64,000 bases of DNA from Aquitalea sp. LB_tupeE (lineage in GTDB: Bacteria; Pseudomonadota; Gammaproteobacteria; Burkholderiales; Chromobacteriaceae), in NCBI RefSeq assembly GCF_013391415.1, contig NZ_JACAXB010000013.1, positions 124,001 to 188,000 on the forward strand, read 5' to 3'. Positions 55,223-64,000 of the stretch are shown here, piece by piece. The stretch's first letter is position 1. Every line of letters starts with the position of its first letter. The position numbers and the translations under genes were made by a program. Under the pieces are notes generated by a model. It was not told the origin of the DNA, ran no database searches, and saw only the letters and a list, made by a program, of their open reading frames with translations.

Positions 55223-56065
55223 TTATTTTTTCACGCCCAGTTCACGCAGGCGCTCATCCAGATAACTGCCGGCCGTGTGGCGTTCCGACAGGACCACTTC
55301 CGGGCGCGGATGCAGGAATAGCGGCAGCGACACCCGGCTGCTGCGCGCGGCTTCGCCTTGCGGATTCACCACCCGGTGCCGGGTGGACGGATAGTAGCCG
55401 CGTGATGCCTCTTGCAGCATGTCGCCGATATTGATGATCAGCATGCCGAAGTCACAGGGCACATCCACCCAGTTTCCCGCCATGTCCTGCACTTGCAGGC
55501 CGGGCTCGCTGGCCGCGGGCAGGATGGTGAGCAGATTGATGTCACCATGCGCAGCAGCTCGCAATGCGCCCGGTGCTTCCTCGCCGGTCAGCGGCGGATA
55601 ATGCAGCACCCGCAGCAGGGTTTGCTGGCTGTCGGCAATCATGCCGGACAAGGGTTCGCTGTAGTGGGCCGCGATGTCGGCAGGGGTGTATTGCTCGACC
55701 CAGCCCAGCAGCTCGCGCGCCAGCGTATTGGCGCTGACATAGTAGCGGCGGGCATCGTCGGCCAACTGTGGCGGCACGCGGCCCCAGGGGTAGATGTGGA
55801 AGTATTCCTTGATGTCCTTCAGGCTGGCGCCCTTGGCGGTCTCGGAAATGGCCGGGGAAAAATAACCGTCCTGCTTCTCCACGGAAAAGGCGTAATCGTG
55901 TTTTAGCGGGCTGCCGAAGAAAGCCAGCCAGTCGCTGTAGATTTTTTCCACCAGTTGCTGGTCGATGGGGTGGTTGACCAGCACGCCAAAACCGGTTTCG
56001 TGCAGGGAACGGGTGAATTGTTCGGCAGCATCGGCTGCGCGGTAGTCGACAATGCGGACGTTCAT
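55223..56065 (-). CDS. 2OG-Fe(II) oxygenase, isopenicillin N synthase-like
   Basis: 280 residues. The iron ligands are His 173 and Asp 175 (AHGDINLLT) and His 230 (STRHRVV), with Arg 244 (RVSLPLF) for 2-oxoglutarate. The N-terminal DIOX_N region has VDYRAADAAEQFTRSLHETGFGVLVNH. It probably hydroxylates or desaturates a small molecule. No biosynthetic cluster is near. AAGGA before ATG 56065 fixes the start. Confidence 0.88.
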   Translation of the reverse strand: MNVRIVDYRAADAAEQFTRSLHETGFGVLVNHPIDQQLVEKIYSDWLAFFGSPLKHDYAFSVEKQDGYFSPAISETAKGASLKDIKEYFHIYPWGRVPPQLADDARRYYVSANTLARELLGWVEQYTPADIAAHYSEPLSGMIADSQQTLLRVLHYPPLTGEEAPGALRAAAHGDINLLTILPAASEPGLQVQDMAGNWVDVPCDFGMLIINIGDMLQEASRGYYPSTRHRVVNPQGEAARSSRVSLPLFLHPRPEVVLSERHTAGSYLDERLRELGVKK

Positions 56066-56169
56066 GCGAGGGTATCCTTGCGGAAAGCGGCCGTCAGGCA
56101 AGATCGGGACGGACCACGGCGGCGGATTCTACTCGCCCCGCCGCCACAGGCAAAGCAGCACGGTGCGAA

Positions 56170-56949
56170 TCAGCGCAAGGCGACTTCGGGTGGCCTGCCC
56201 GGTTGCGGGGTCAGCACCACCTTGCCCGCTTCAGCCAGCATGGCCAGCCGCCAGAACAGATAGCTGTCCGGCACAAAGGCCATGACATGTTGCCCCATCA
56301 CCCTGCCCACCAGCTGCGCTGCTGCTTGTGGCACTTGCTGCTGCAAACCGGCCAGCAAGGCCGCATCGAAACAGTCTGCCGGCTGCTGCTGCAGCTGGCC
56401 ATTGTGCAGTTCGCGCCAGCCTGGGGCAGCTTGCTGCCAGTACTCCCACTCGGCAGCCAAGGCCTGACGGGACGAAACGTCCAGTTGCTGCGCACTGCCC
56501 AGCAACGGGCGCAACACATCAGCATCGCACATACCCATGGCAACATGCCCGTTGTGCTGCACCCTCACCTTGCCACTGACTTCCACCCGCATTACCGGCT
56601 GACTGACATGGGCATGGGCGCACACCATGGCCAGCAGCAAGCGGTCATGTGCGCCATCGCCCAGCCACAGGCATAGCGGGTGACGCTGGGCAAACACGCG
56701 GAACAACTGCTTGCGGCAGTGCCAGTAGTCCTTGAGAAAGGCTTCGTCGATGTCCGGCAGCCAGCGCATGGACCACCAGATGCGGTTCCACCACGCCACC
56801 CGTGCCTGCGGGTCGATGGCATCGGCATCGGCCAGCGGGCCGTGGGCAAAGTCTTCCACCACATCCAGCACCTCATCCCCCGGTAACAGGGTGCGCAAGG
56901 CCTGGGCGGCTGAAGGGCCGGTCAGCAGGTGCACGGTGGACTGGGTCAC
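56170..56949 (-). CDS. DUF1835 domain protein coupled to cysE
   Basis: 259 residues, soluble. The N-terminal DUF1835 region reads VHLLTGPSAAQALRTLLPGDEVLDVVEDFAHGPL; the C-terminal part resembles DUF3658. Function unknown. The start is GTG 56949, whose GTGA overlaps the cysE stop by four bases, a strong sign of translational coupling. Confidence 0.8.
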   Translation of the reverse strand: MTQSTVHLLTGPSAAQALRTLLPGDEVLDVVEDFAHGPLADADAIDPQARVAWWNRIWWSMRWLPDIDEAFLKDYWHCRKQLFRVFAQRHPLCLWLGDGAHDRLLLAMVCAHAHVSQPVMRVEVSGKVRVQHNGHVAMGMCDADVLRPLLGSAQQLDVSSRQALAAEWEYWQQAAPGWRELHNGQLQQQPADCFDAALLAGLQQQVPQAAAQLVGRVMGQHVMAFVPDSYLFWRLAMLAEAGKVVLTPQPGRPPEVALR

Positions 56950-57731
56950 ACGCGCTGGTCCATGTCGAGGGCTGGCATCGCGCCTTCCACCGTTTGCGCC
57001 ACCACCCGTGCCGGTACACCGGCTACGGTGGTGTGCGGCGGCACGTCTTCCAGCACCACGCTGCCTGCGCCCACCTTGGCACAGTCGCCCACGCGGATAT
57101 TACCCAGCACGGCGGCACCGGCACCCAGCATCACGCCGTCGCCGATTTTGGGGTGACGATCGCCCCGGTCCTTGCCGGAGCCACCCAGCGTCACGCCGTG
57201 CAGGATGGACACGTTATTGCCGATGACGGCGGTTTCCCCCACCACCAGCGCGGTGCCGTGGTCCAGCATCACGCCCTGGCCGATACGGGCCGCCGGGTGG
57301 ATGTCCGCCCCGGTGACTTCGGAAATGCGGTTTTGCAAAAACAGCGCCAGTGTCTTGCGCTGCTGCTGCCACAGCCAGTGGGTGATGCGCTGGCTTTGCA
57401 GCGCATGAAAGCCCTTGAAATACAGCAAGGGGGTGGAATAGCTGTCACAGGCGGGGTCGCGCTCGAAACAGGCGCGAATATCCGCCCGGGCCGAAGCACT
57501 GATGCTGGGGTCCGAAGCCAGTGCCTCGCGGAACAGCTCCATCAGCGCGCGCGCGTCCATCACCGGGCTGGCCAGTTTGCTGGACAGGTGAAAGGCCAGC
57601 ACGTCTTCCAGCGTGCTGTGCCGCAATACCGTCATGTGCAGAAAACTGGCCAGCAGCGGCTCGTCACGCGCGGCCTGCTCGGCTTCCTGCAAAATGGTGA
57701 GCCACAGGGCGTCGCCGGAATCTTGCTTCAT
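56946..57731 (-). CDS. cysE: Serine O-acetyltransferase
   Basis: 261 residues: a helical N-terminal SAT domain (about 1-130) and a left-handed beta-helix acetyltransferase domain with DIHPAARIGQGVMLDHGTALVVGETAVIGNNVSILHGVTLGG, holding the two catalytic His residues. It makes O-acetylserine for cysteine synthesis. The C-terminal tail (ALDMDQRV) lacks the usual terminal Ile that binds O-acetylserine sulfhydrylase (CysK), so complex formation with CysK may be weak. Confidence 0.94.
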   Translation of the reverse strand: MKQDSGDALWLTILQEAEQAARDEPLLASFLHMTVLRHSTLEDVLAFHLSSKLASPVMDARALMELFREALASDPSISASARADIRACFERDPACDSYSTPLLYFKGFHALQSQRITHWLWQQQRKTLALFLQNRISEVTGADIHPAARIGQGVMLDHGTALVVGETAVIGNNVSILHGVTLGGSGKDRGDRHPKIGDGVMLGAGAAVLGNIRVGDCAKVGAGSVVLEDVPPHTTVAGVPARVVAQTVEGAMPALDMDQRV

Positions 57732-57778
57732 GCTTGTTACTCCATGACCACGCGGCCCGGGCCATGCCGGGCCGGTGC

Positions 57779-59275
57779 TTACAACAGGACCACGTCAAAC
57801 TGTTCCTGGGTATAGGTGCTTTCCACCGACAGCGAAATCGGCTTGCCGATGAAGTCCACCAGCATGGCCAGGCTTTGCGATTCTTCGTCGAGGAACATGT
57901 CGATGACTGGTTGGGCCGCCAGAATGCGATAGCCCTTGGCGTCGAACTGGCGTGCCTCGCGCACGATCTCGCGCTGCACCTCGTAACACACGGTCTGGGC
58001 GGTCTTGATTTCGCCACGGCCCTGACAGGTGGGGCAGGGTTCGCACAACACGTGCGCCAGGCTCTCGCGGGTGCGCTTGCGGGTGATTTCCACCAGACCC
58101 AGGCTGGTAAAGCCGTTGAGGGTGACACGGGTGCGGTCGCGCGCCAGCGCCTTGGCCACTTCGCTCAATACCGCAGTCTGGTGCTCTTCATTGTCCATGT
58201 CGATGAAATCGACAATGATGATGCCGCCCAGATTACGCAGCCGTAGCTGGCGGGCAATGGCCTGGGTGGCTTCCAGATTGGTCTTGAAAATGGTTTCGTC
58301 AAAATTGCGGTTGCCGACAAAGCCGCCGGTGTTGACGTCGATGGTGGTCATCGCCTCGGTCTGGTCGATGATCAGGTAACCGCCAAACTTCAGGTTCACC
58401 CGCCGCGACAGCGCCTTGTCGATTTCCGCCTCGATGGAAAACAGCTCGAACAGCGGCCGTTCGCCGGAATAGCGCTCGATTTTGCGCACGGCAGACTGCA
58501 CGTATTGCTCGGCAAATTCCACCATACGGCTATAGTTTTCGGTCGAATCGACAATCACGTGTTCGGTGGTATCGCTCACCATGTCGCGCAGCACGCGCAC
58601 CGCCAGCGGCAGGTCTTCGTACAACAGGCTTTGCGCCGGCAGGTGCTGCGATTTGTGGCGGATGTCGGCCCACAGCTTGGACAGGTATTCGATGTCGGCC
58701 TGCAGCTCGGTATCGGTGGCGGTTTCCGCGCTGGTGCGGATGATGTAGCCACGCGGCGTGCTGGGCGGCAGCAGTTTTTCCAGCCGTGCTTTCAGGCTGT
58801 GGCGTTCCGACTCGCTCTCGATCTTTTGCGAGATGCCGATATGTTCTTCCTGCGGCAAATGCACCAGGAAGCGCCCGGCCAGCGAGATTTGCGTGGACAG
58901 CCGCGCACCCTTGGTGCCGATCGGGTCCTTGATCACCTGCACCAGTACGGTCTGGCCTTCGAACAGCATTTTTTCGATGCGTTGCGGTTCGGTAGGGTGC
59001 TGGCGCTGCTCCAGCACATCAGCGATGTGCAGGAAGGCGGCGCGTTCCAGGCCGATTTCGATGAAGGCACTCTGCATGCCCGGCAGCACGCGCTTGACCT
59101 GGCCCAGATAGATGTTGCCGACAATGCCGCGGCTGGCGGCGCGTTCCACGTGCAGCTCCTGCACAATGGAGTCCTCCAGCACCGCTACGCGGGTTTCCTG
59201 CGGGGTGATGTTGACGAGGATTTGTTCCTTGGGGCGCTGAATGTCGCGCGGCAGCGGAATGGACTGATGCAGCAT
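57779..59275 (-). CDS. rng: Ribonuclease G
   Basis: 498 residues of the RNase E/G family. S1-like domain near the N-terminus (RGIVGNIYLGQVKRVLPGMQSAFIEIG), catalytic TTIDVNTGGFVG and IIIVDFIDM with the two metal-binding Asp, and the Zn-link CEPCPTCQGRG. It matures 16S rRNA 5' ends and degrades mRNA. It lacks the long C-terminal scaffold of RNase E. ATG 59275 has GGAG nine bases ahead; TTG 59293 is in frame. It lies 14 bp after maf. Confidence 0.96.
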   Translation of the reverse strand: MLHQSIPLPRDIQRPKEQILVNITPQETRVAVLEDSIVQELHVERAASRGIVGNIYLGQVKRVLPGMQSAFIEIGLERAAFLHIADVLEQRQHPTEPQRIEKMLFEGQTVLVQVIKDPIGTKGARLSTQISLAGRFLVHLPQEEHIGISQKIESESERHSLKARLEKLLPPSTPRGYIIRTSAETATDTELQADIEYLSKLWADIRHKSQHLPAQSLLYEDLPLAVRVLRDMVSDTTEHVIVDSTENYSRMVEFAEQYVQSAVRKIERYSGERPLFELFSIEAEIDKALSRRVNLKFGGYLIIDQTEAMTTIDVNTGGFVGNRNFDETIFKTNLEATQAIARQLRLRNLGGIIIVDFIDMDNEEHQTAVLSEVAKALARDRTRVTLNGFTSLGLVEITRKRTRESLAHVLCEPCPTCQGRGEIKTAQTVCYEVQREIVREARQFDAKGYRILAAQPVIDMFLDEESQSLAMLVDFIGKPISLSVESTYTQEQFDVVLL

Positions 59276-59289
59276 GGTCTTGTCTCCGC

Positions 59290-59886
59290 TCAAGGAAATG
59301 CGTGGCCGAACAGGCCCAGCAGTTCGGCAGTTTCAAACATAGGCAGACCCATCACGCCGGTATAGCTGCCGGCAATATGGTCGATGAACACCGCCGCCAG
59401 GCCCTGGATGCCATAAGCACCGGCCTTATCGAACGGTTCGCCACTGTCGATGTAACGCTGGATATCGCTATCGCTCAACACGCGGAAATGCACTTCGGTA
59501 ATGCTGGTGCGCAATTCGACCCTCTCGTCCTGACGCACGGCCACGCTGGTGACCACCTGATGGTTGCGACCGGAAAACGCCCGCAGCATGCGTGCAGCAT
59601 CAGCCGCGTCAGCCGGCTTGCCAAAAATTTCTCCATCCAGCACCACGGTGGTGTCGGCGGACAGCAAGGGGCGGGAAGGCAGTCCGCAGTTCTGCACTAC
59701 GGCCCAACCGGCAGCTGCTTTTTCGCGCGCCAGGCGCTCGGTATACGCCACTGCGGCTTCGCCGGGCAGCACGGATTCATCAATATCTGCGTGGATACGT
59801 TCCAGATGCACGCCCAGCTGTTCCAGCAGTTCGCGACGACGCGGGCTGCCGGATGCCAGGTAAATACGGGTATCGCTTGGGGTCAT
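59290..59886 (-). CDS. maf: Maf family nucleotide pyrophosphatase
   Basis: 198 residues. It starts MTPSDTRIYLASGSPRRRELLEQLG, the Maf signature, followed by ADTTVVLDGEIFGKP and GIQGLAAVFIDHIAGSYTGVMGLP. Maf proteins hydrolyse dTTP/UTP or modified nucleotides and can affect septum formation. The open frame to 59997 has no family support. maf-rng order is conserved in proteobacteria. Confidence 0.94.
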   Translation of the reverse strand: MTPSDTRIYLASGSPRRRELLEQLGVHLERIHADIDESVLPGEAAVAYTERLAREKAAAGWAVVQNCGLPSRPLLSADTTVVLDGEIFGKPADAADAARMLRAFSGRNHQVVTSVAVRQDERVELRTSITEVHFRVLSDSDIQRYIDSGEPFDKAGAYGIQGLAAVFIDHIAGSYTGVMGLPMFETAELLGLFGHAFP

Positions 59887-60002
59887 GATGTTGTCGCTGC
59901 CAGTGTTATCAATATTTATTAAGCTGCAAGGGTAGCAGAGCGGCCATTTGCCTACCATCTGCTGCACTGCAAAAGCTAGCCGGCTACGTAGCTGCACCTA
60001 TG

Positions 60003-60033
60003 CAAAACGCCCTGCATAAAAGCAGGGCGTTTG
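60003..60033 (-). terminator. Intrinsic terminator of secA
   Basis: On the minus strand: AACGCCCTGC-ttttat-GCAGGGCGTTTT. Confidence 0.85.
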
Positions 60034-60065
60034 CTGGTTCATGGCATGGTCAGACGAGGTCGGAC

Positions 60066-62783
60066 TCAGGCCAGGCGGCCATGGCACTGCTTGTATTTTT
60101 TACCGCTGCCGCAGGGACAAGGGTCGTTGCGGCTCACGCGCAGGCCTTGCTCGGCCAGGGCGTCGGGCGACAAGGGATTGTCCTCATCGTCCGCTGCACC
60201 CAGCGATGAACCCGGCTCGGCGTGCTGCATTTCGTACTCGCCATGCTGATGCGGTTCGACCGCGTCCACGTCTTCCTGACCGCGAATCTGCACCGTCATC
60301 AAGACATTGACCACGCTGCGCTTGATGCGCTCCAGCATGTCGGCAAACAGTTCGAAGGCTTCGCGCTTGTACTCCTGCTTCGGGTTCTTCTGCGCATAAC
60401 CACGCAGGTGAATACCCTGACGCAGGTGATCCATGGCGGCCAGATGTTCACGCCAGTGGGTATCCAGCATCTGCAGCACCAGGCTGCGTTCGAACTGGCG
60501 CATCACCTGCTCGCCAGCCAGCTCTACCTTGGCCTGATAGGCAGCGGCAGCCTGCTGGATGATGCGGGCCTTGATGTCCGGAATATCCAGGGTGGATTCG
60601 GCCTTGATCCAGTCGGCCACCGGAGCGGCCAGCTGGAATTCGGCTTCCAGGGTTTTCTCCAGGCCAACCAGGTCCCACTGTTCTTCCATGGACTCCGGCG
60701 GCAGGTGCAGGTCTACCAGGTCGGACAGCACGCCTTCGCGCATATTGATGACCACGGCGCTGACGTCTTCATCCTGCAGGATGTCGTTACGCTGCTGGTA
60801 GATCACCTTGCGCTGGTCGTTGGCCACGTCATCGTATTCCAGCAATTGCTTGCGGATGTCGAAGTTGCGGCCTTCCACCTTGCGCTGGGCGTTTTCGATG
60901 GAGCGCGATACCCACGGGTGTTCGATGGCTTCGCCGTCCGGCATTTTCAGACGATCCATGATGGCGGCCACCCGGTCGGAGGCGAAAATGCGCAGCAGCG
61001 GGTCTTCCAGGCTCAGGTAGAAACGGGAGGAGCCCGGGTCGCCCTGACGGCCGGAACGGCCACGCAGCTGATTGTCGATACGGCGCGATTCATGACGTTC
61101 GGTACCGATGATGTGCAGGCCGCCGGCAGCCAGTACCGCGTCGTGGCGTTGCTTCCACTCGGCACGGATGGCTTCGACGCGGGCGTTCTGCTCGGCCTCA
61201 GTCAGGCTGTCGTCCTTCTGTACTGCGCGGATTTCCGGTTCCGGGTTGCCACCCAGCACGATGTCGGTACCACGACCGGCCATATTGGTGGCCACGGTAA
61301 TCACGCCCGGACGACCGGCCTGCACCACAATGTCGGCTTCACGCGCATGTTCCTTGGCGTTCAGCACATTGTGCGGCAGCTTGGCCTGTTGCAGCAGTTG
61401 GGCAATCAGCTCGGAGTTTTCGATGCTGGTGGTACCTACCAGCACCGGCTGGCCACGCTCGTGGCAGTCCTTGATATCGGCCAGGATGGCGTCGTACTTC
61501 TCGCGTGCCGAACGATACACCTTGTCCTGCGCGTCCTTGCGCTGCATCGGACGGTTGGTGGGGATCACCACGGTTTCCAGGCCATAGATGCTCTGGAACT
61601 CGTAGGCTTCGGTATCGGCCGTACCGGTCATGCCGGACAGCTTGCCGTACAGGCGGAAGTAGTTCTGGAAGGTAATGGATGCCAGGGTCTGGTTTTCGCG
61701 GTTGATTTCCACGCCTTCCTTGGCTTCCACCGCCTGGTGCAGGCCTTCGGACCAGCGGCGGCCGGCCATCAGGCGGCCGGTGAATTCATCCACGATCACC
61801 ACTTCACCATCCTGCACCACGTAGTGCTGATCCAGATGGAAGAGCGAATGGGCGCGCAAGGCGGCCATCAGGTGGTGCATCAGGGTGATGTTGGTGGCGG
61901 AATACAGGCTGTCGCCTTCCTTCAGCATGCCCAGCTGAACCAGGATGTCTTCGCAATGCTCGTGACCGGCTTCGGACAGCAGCACGCTATGGGCTTTTTC
62001 ATCCACCCAGTAGTCGCCCTCACCGTCTTCGGCTTCCTGACGTTTTAGCAGCGGCGGTACCGCGTTCATGCGCTGGTACATGTCGATATTGTCTTCGGCC
62101 GGGCCGGAGATGATCAGCGGGGTACGCGCTTCGTCGATCAGGATGGAGTCCACTTCGTCGACCACGGCAAAAGCCAGCTTGCGCTGCACTTTTTCACCGG
62201 TGGTGAACACCATGTTGTCGCGCAGGTAGTCAAAACCGAATTCGTTATTGGTACCGTAAGTGATGTCGCAGGCATAGGCGGCCTGTTTGTCGTCATGCGC
62301 CATTTGCGACAGGTTCACGCCCACGGTCAGGCCGAGGAAGTTGTACAGGCGGCCCATGATGCCGGCATCACGGCTGGCCAGGTAATCGTTGACGGTGATG
62401 ACATGCACGCCATTACCGGTCAGTGCATTCAGGTACACCGGCAGGGTGCCCACCAGGGTCTTGCCCTCGCCGGTACGCATTTCAGCAATCTTGCCGTTGT
62501 GCAGCACCATGCCGCCAATCAGCTGCACGTCGAAGTGACGCATGCCCAGCACGCGGCGCGAGGCCTCGCGGCAGACGGCAAAGGCCTCCGGCAGGATACT
62601 GTCCAGCGATGCGCCATCAGCGATGCGCTTTTTGAACTCGGCGGTTTTTCCCGCCAAAGCCTCGTCGGACAGCGCTTTCATGCCATCTTCGAGGGCATTG
62701 ATGCGCGCCACTTCCTGACGATACTGCTTCAGCAGACGGTCGTTGCGGCTGCCAAATACTTTCTTGAGTAGCGAGGAAATCAT
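60066..62783 (-). CDS. secA: Preprotein translocase ATPase SecA
   Basis: 905 residues. Walker A TGEGKT in [59 protein letters not shown] (Walker B), GTDIVLGGN and [13 protein letters not shown] are all present. The C-terminal SEC-C zinc motif is [16 protein letters not shown]. It drives protein export through SecYEG. ATG 62783 begins [16 protein letters not shown]; the frame is open upstream to 62930 without family support. A GGCCC/GGGCC hairpin (62799-62812) lies just before the start. Confidence 0.98.
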   Translation of the reverse strand: MISSLLKKVFGSRNDRLLKQYRQEVARINALEDGMKALSDEALAGKTAEFKKRIADGASLDSILPEAFAVCREASRRVLGMRHFDVQLIGGMVLHNGKIAEMRTGEGKTLVGTLPVYLNALTGNGVHVITVNDYLASRDAGIMGRLYNFLGLTVGVNLSQMAHDDKQAAYACDITYGTNNEFGFDYLRDNMVFTTGEKVQRKLAFAVVDEVDSILIDEARTPLIISGPAEDNIDMYQRMNAVPPLLKRQEAEDGEGDYWVDEKAHSVLLSEAGHEHCEDILVQLGMLKEGDSLYSATNITLMHHLMAALRAHSLFHLDQHYVVQDGEVVIVDEFTGRLMAGRRWSEGLHQAVEAKEGVEINRENQTLASITFQNYFRLYGKLSGMTGTADTEAYEFQSIYGLETVVIPTNRPMQRKDAQDKVYRSAREKYDAILADIKDCHERGQPVLVGTTSIENSELIAQLLQQAKLPHNVLNAKEHAREADIVVQAGRPGVITVATNMAGRGTDIVLGGNPEPEIRAVQKDDSLTEAEQNARVEAIRAEWKQRHDAVLAAGGLHIIGTERHESRRIDNQLRGRSGRQGDPGSSRFYLSLEDPLLRIFASDRVAAIMDRLKMPDGEAIEHPWVSRSIENAQRKVEGRNFDIRKQLLEYDDVANDQRKVIYQQRNDILQDEDVSAVVINMREGVLSDLVDLHLPPESMEEQWDLVGLEKTLEAEFQLAAPVADWIKAESTLDIPDIKARIIQQAAAAYQAKVELAGEQVMRQFERSLVLQMLDTHWREHLAAMDHLRQGIHLRGYAQKNPKQEYKREAFELFADMLERIKRSVVNVLMTVQIRGQEDVDAVEPHQHGEYEMQHAEPGSSLGAADDEDNPLSPDALAEQGLRVSRNDPCPCGSGKKYKQCHGRLA

Positions 62784-62832
62784 GTATTCCAATCCAGAGG
62801 CCCGGACGGGCCGATAAAACAAAATAGCCGAA

Positions 62833-62841
62833 AGTGTAGCA
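62833..62841 (-). promoter_or_regulatory. Candidate extended -10 promoter of secA
   Basis: On the minus strand TGC-TACACT, 50 bp before secA. No good -35 is visible. Confidence 0.4.
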
Positions 62842-63080
62842 CATCCCGAGAACAAGGTTATGGGGGCGAGCTTGCGCTGAATCAAGCCATGCGGCTCAAA
62901 CTTCTCGCCGCCACACGACAGCCATGACAAGCTGTCATTGCCACCATGACAAGTAGTTGCACATCATTACAATGAATCCGGATTTGCCAATTAAGGCAAA
63001 ACCAGCATAAAGACCGGCAAATGGCTGATTTACCGCTATTTTTCTACCAAATCATGTCGTTACATAATCCATACAAAAAA

Positions 63081-63108
63081 TTGTCAAAATTCATCAAAAT
63101 TTTATGAA
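63081..63108 (+). promoter_or_regulatory. Candidate promoter of the ABC permease gene
   Basis: TTGTCA (63081-63086), 16 bp, TATGAA (63103-63108), in AT-rich DNA. Confidence 0.45.
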
Positions 63109-63261
63109 TGCCTTGTTATCATTCGTGCGCATTTGCAGAGCCAGTTTGATGTTTGACCACGGCGTGCCGTGCCATAACAAAAGATGGTGCTCATCTGATG
63201 AAGAAGCGGAACGGGGCCTGCACCGTACCGCCAGGTTAACCACACCAATCGGAGAGGCCTG

Positions 63262-64000
63262 ATGACTAGCGTTATCCGTCCGTTTATTCCCGCCACAGCC
63301 AAGCGGCTGCTGCCCAATCGCTGGGACTTGATTGCTTTCCCGCTGATTCTGGGTTTCCTGTTGTTTGCCACCACCGGCATCCAAGGGACCTGGGCCCCGA
63401 TCAGCGCCTTGCAGACTGAACCCATCTCGCTGGATGCGGCCAATCTGCCCGAATATGCCTTGCGCACCACCTTGCGCATGCTGGCCGCCATGCTTGCGTC
63501 CATCGTGTTCACCCTGATCTACGGCACGCTGGCAGCAAAAAGCCGCCGCGCCGGCCAGTTGCTGGTGCCCATTCTGGACATCCTGCAGTCCGTACCGGTG
63601 CTCGGTTATATCTCGTTTACCGTGACGTTTTTCCTGGCCTTGTTTCCCGGCCGGGTGCTGGGTGCTGAATTTGCCGCCATTTTTGCAATTTTCACCTCGC
63701 AAGCCTGGAACATGACCTTCAGCTTCTACCAGTCGCTGCGCACCGTGCCCAACGACCTGAAAGAAGTGTCGCAAAACCTGCGCCTGTCCGGTTGGCAGAA
63801 GTTCTGGAAGCTGGAAGTGCCCTTCTCCATGCCGGGCATGATCTGGAACATGATGATGTCGATGTCCGGCGGCTGGTTCTTTGTGGTGGCGTCCGAGGCC
63901 ATCACCGTAGGTGACAAGACCGTCACCCTGCCGGGCGTCGGTTCCTACCTCGCCATGGCCATTGCACAGAAGAACCTGACCGCGGTGGGCTGGGTGATTC
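63262..64000 (+). CDS. ABC transporter permease, partial
   Basis: 246 codons are visible and the gene runs off the right edge. An N-terminal helix (25-42) is followed by the binding-protein-dependent transport domain: YALRTTLRMLAAMLASIVFTLIYGTLAA, LLVPILDILQSVPVLGYISF, and the EAA-type loop LKEVSQNLRLSGWQKFWKLEVPFSMPGMIWN. This pattern is typical of nitrate/sulfonate/taurine-type permeases, and long two-domain forms exist. GGAG seven bases before ATG 63262 fixes the start. The substrate is unknown. Confidence 0.88.
   Translation, partial: MTSVIRPFIPATAKRLLPNRWDLIAFPLILGFLLFATTGIQGTWAPISALQTEPISLDAANLPEYALRTTLRMLAAMLASIVFTLIYGTLAAKSRRAGQLLVPILDILQSVPVLGYISFTVTFFLALFPGRVLGAEFAAIFAIFTSQAWNMTFSFYQSLRTVPNDLKEVSQNLRLSGWQKFWKLEVPFSMPGMIWNMMMSMSGGWFFVVASEAITVGDKTVTLPGVGSYLAMAIAQKNLTAVGWVI

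Larger units (their letters stand above)
62784..63261. other. 478-bp divergent intergenic region between secA and the ABC permease
   Basis: No gene is supported here. It holds the secA leader hairpin and candidate -10, a CATGACAAG repeat (62925-62953), an inverted repeat TTTGCC-aattaa-GGCAAA (62983-63000) that could be an operator, and an AT-rich stretch (63000-63110) with the candidate ABC promoter. A 150-nt leader follows with a small CACGGC/GCCGTG hairpin. I do not recognise a known riboswitch in it. Confidence 0.6.

Noticed and set aside
60222-62048. A 608-codon open frame on the plus strand.
   Set aside because: Antisense to secA; composition is that of a shadow frame.
63110-63261. Possible riboswitch (guanidine or similar) before the ABC permease.
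   Set aside because: I could not find the conserved ykkC or mini-ykkC motifs; only a short hairpin is visible.

Overview
The window is a piece of a bacterial chromosome, about 60% GC by eye and densely coded. Gene content and order point to a betaproteobacterium of the order Neisseriales, family Chromobacteriaceae (Chromobacterium / Aquitalea / Vogesella type). The pointers are proteobacterial-type gshA with gshB, purE-purK-purC, ntrY-ntrX next to rsmB and fmt-def, DUF3460 and DUF4124 proteins, a LysM-dprA-smg-topA block and a tol-pal cluster. This placement is inferred from gene families, not from an rRNA sequence. Almost everything is housekeeping. I see no prophage, CRISPR array or large mobile element.

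Layout. 1-6.4 kb: a CorC/CNNM-type membrane protein (cut by the left edge), a HIT protein, a rhodanese-type sulfurtransferase behind two hairpins, a small serine hydrolase, an exported protein, exonuclease III divergent from pyrE, a DUF4124 protein and a coiled-coil exported protein. 6.5-7.1 kb: six tRNA-Lys genes in three alternating CTT/TTT pairs with a strong promoter and terminator. 7.2-12 kb: cutA, fxsA, a DUF167 protein, a Dps-like ferritin, a TonB-like protein with a C9 tract, a thioesterase, a TlpA-like thioredoxin and a MoeB/ThiF enzyme. 12.1-19.8 kb (minus): def-fmt-htpX and rsmB-DUF4390-ntrY-ntrX. 19.9-25 kb (plus): LysM protein-dprA-smg-topA. 25.3-31.9 kb: small membrane proteins, dgkA, a MITE-like repeat, gshB, an XAC2610-like protein, gshA and a PfkB kinase. 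32-41.4 kb: a second TlpA, fadH under an operator-containing promoter, a lipase, an acetyltransferase, purE-purK-purC, a CPBP protease and cpoB. 41.5-44.9 kb: tolR-tolA-tolB-pal without tolQ. 45-52.4 kb: an O-methyltransferase, DUF3460, a CHASE-GGDEF cyclase, a receiver-TPR protein coupled to an AlgR-like regulator, and uvrD. 52.5-55.2 kb: a solute-binding protein, a 73-aa protein, an orphan FlgH-like lipoprotein and a second lipoprotein. 55.2-64 kb: a 2OG-Fe oxygenase, DUF1835, cysE, rng, maf, secA and the start of an ABC permease.

Genes that act together: purE-K-C (purine synthesis); gshA/gshB (glutathione); def/fmt (initiator methionine formylation and deformylation); ntrY/ntrX (two-component signalling); tolR-A-B-pal-cpoB (envelope constriction); maf-rng and cysE-DUF1835 (tight gene pairs).

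The less ordinary items are: an NtrX whose AAA+ domain has lost the Walker A lysine, the Walker B aspartate and the GAFTGA loop; the orphan FlgH-like lipoprotein locus at 53.4-55.1 kb; a tol cluster with no tolQ; a triplicated tRNA-Lys array; poly-C tracts in or before two envelope genes; and an operator palindrome lying inside the fadH promoter spacer.
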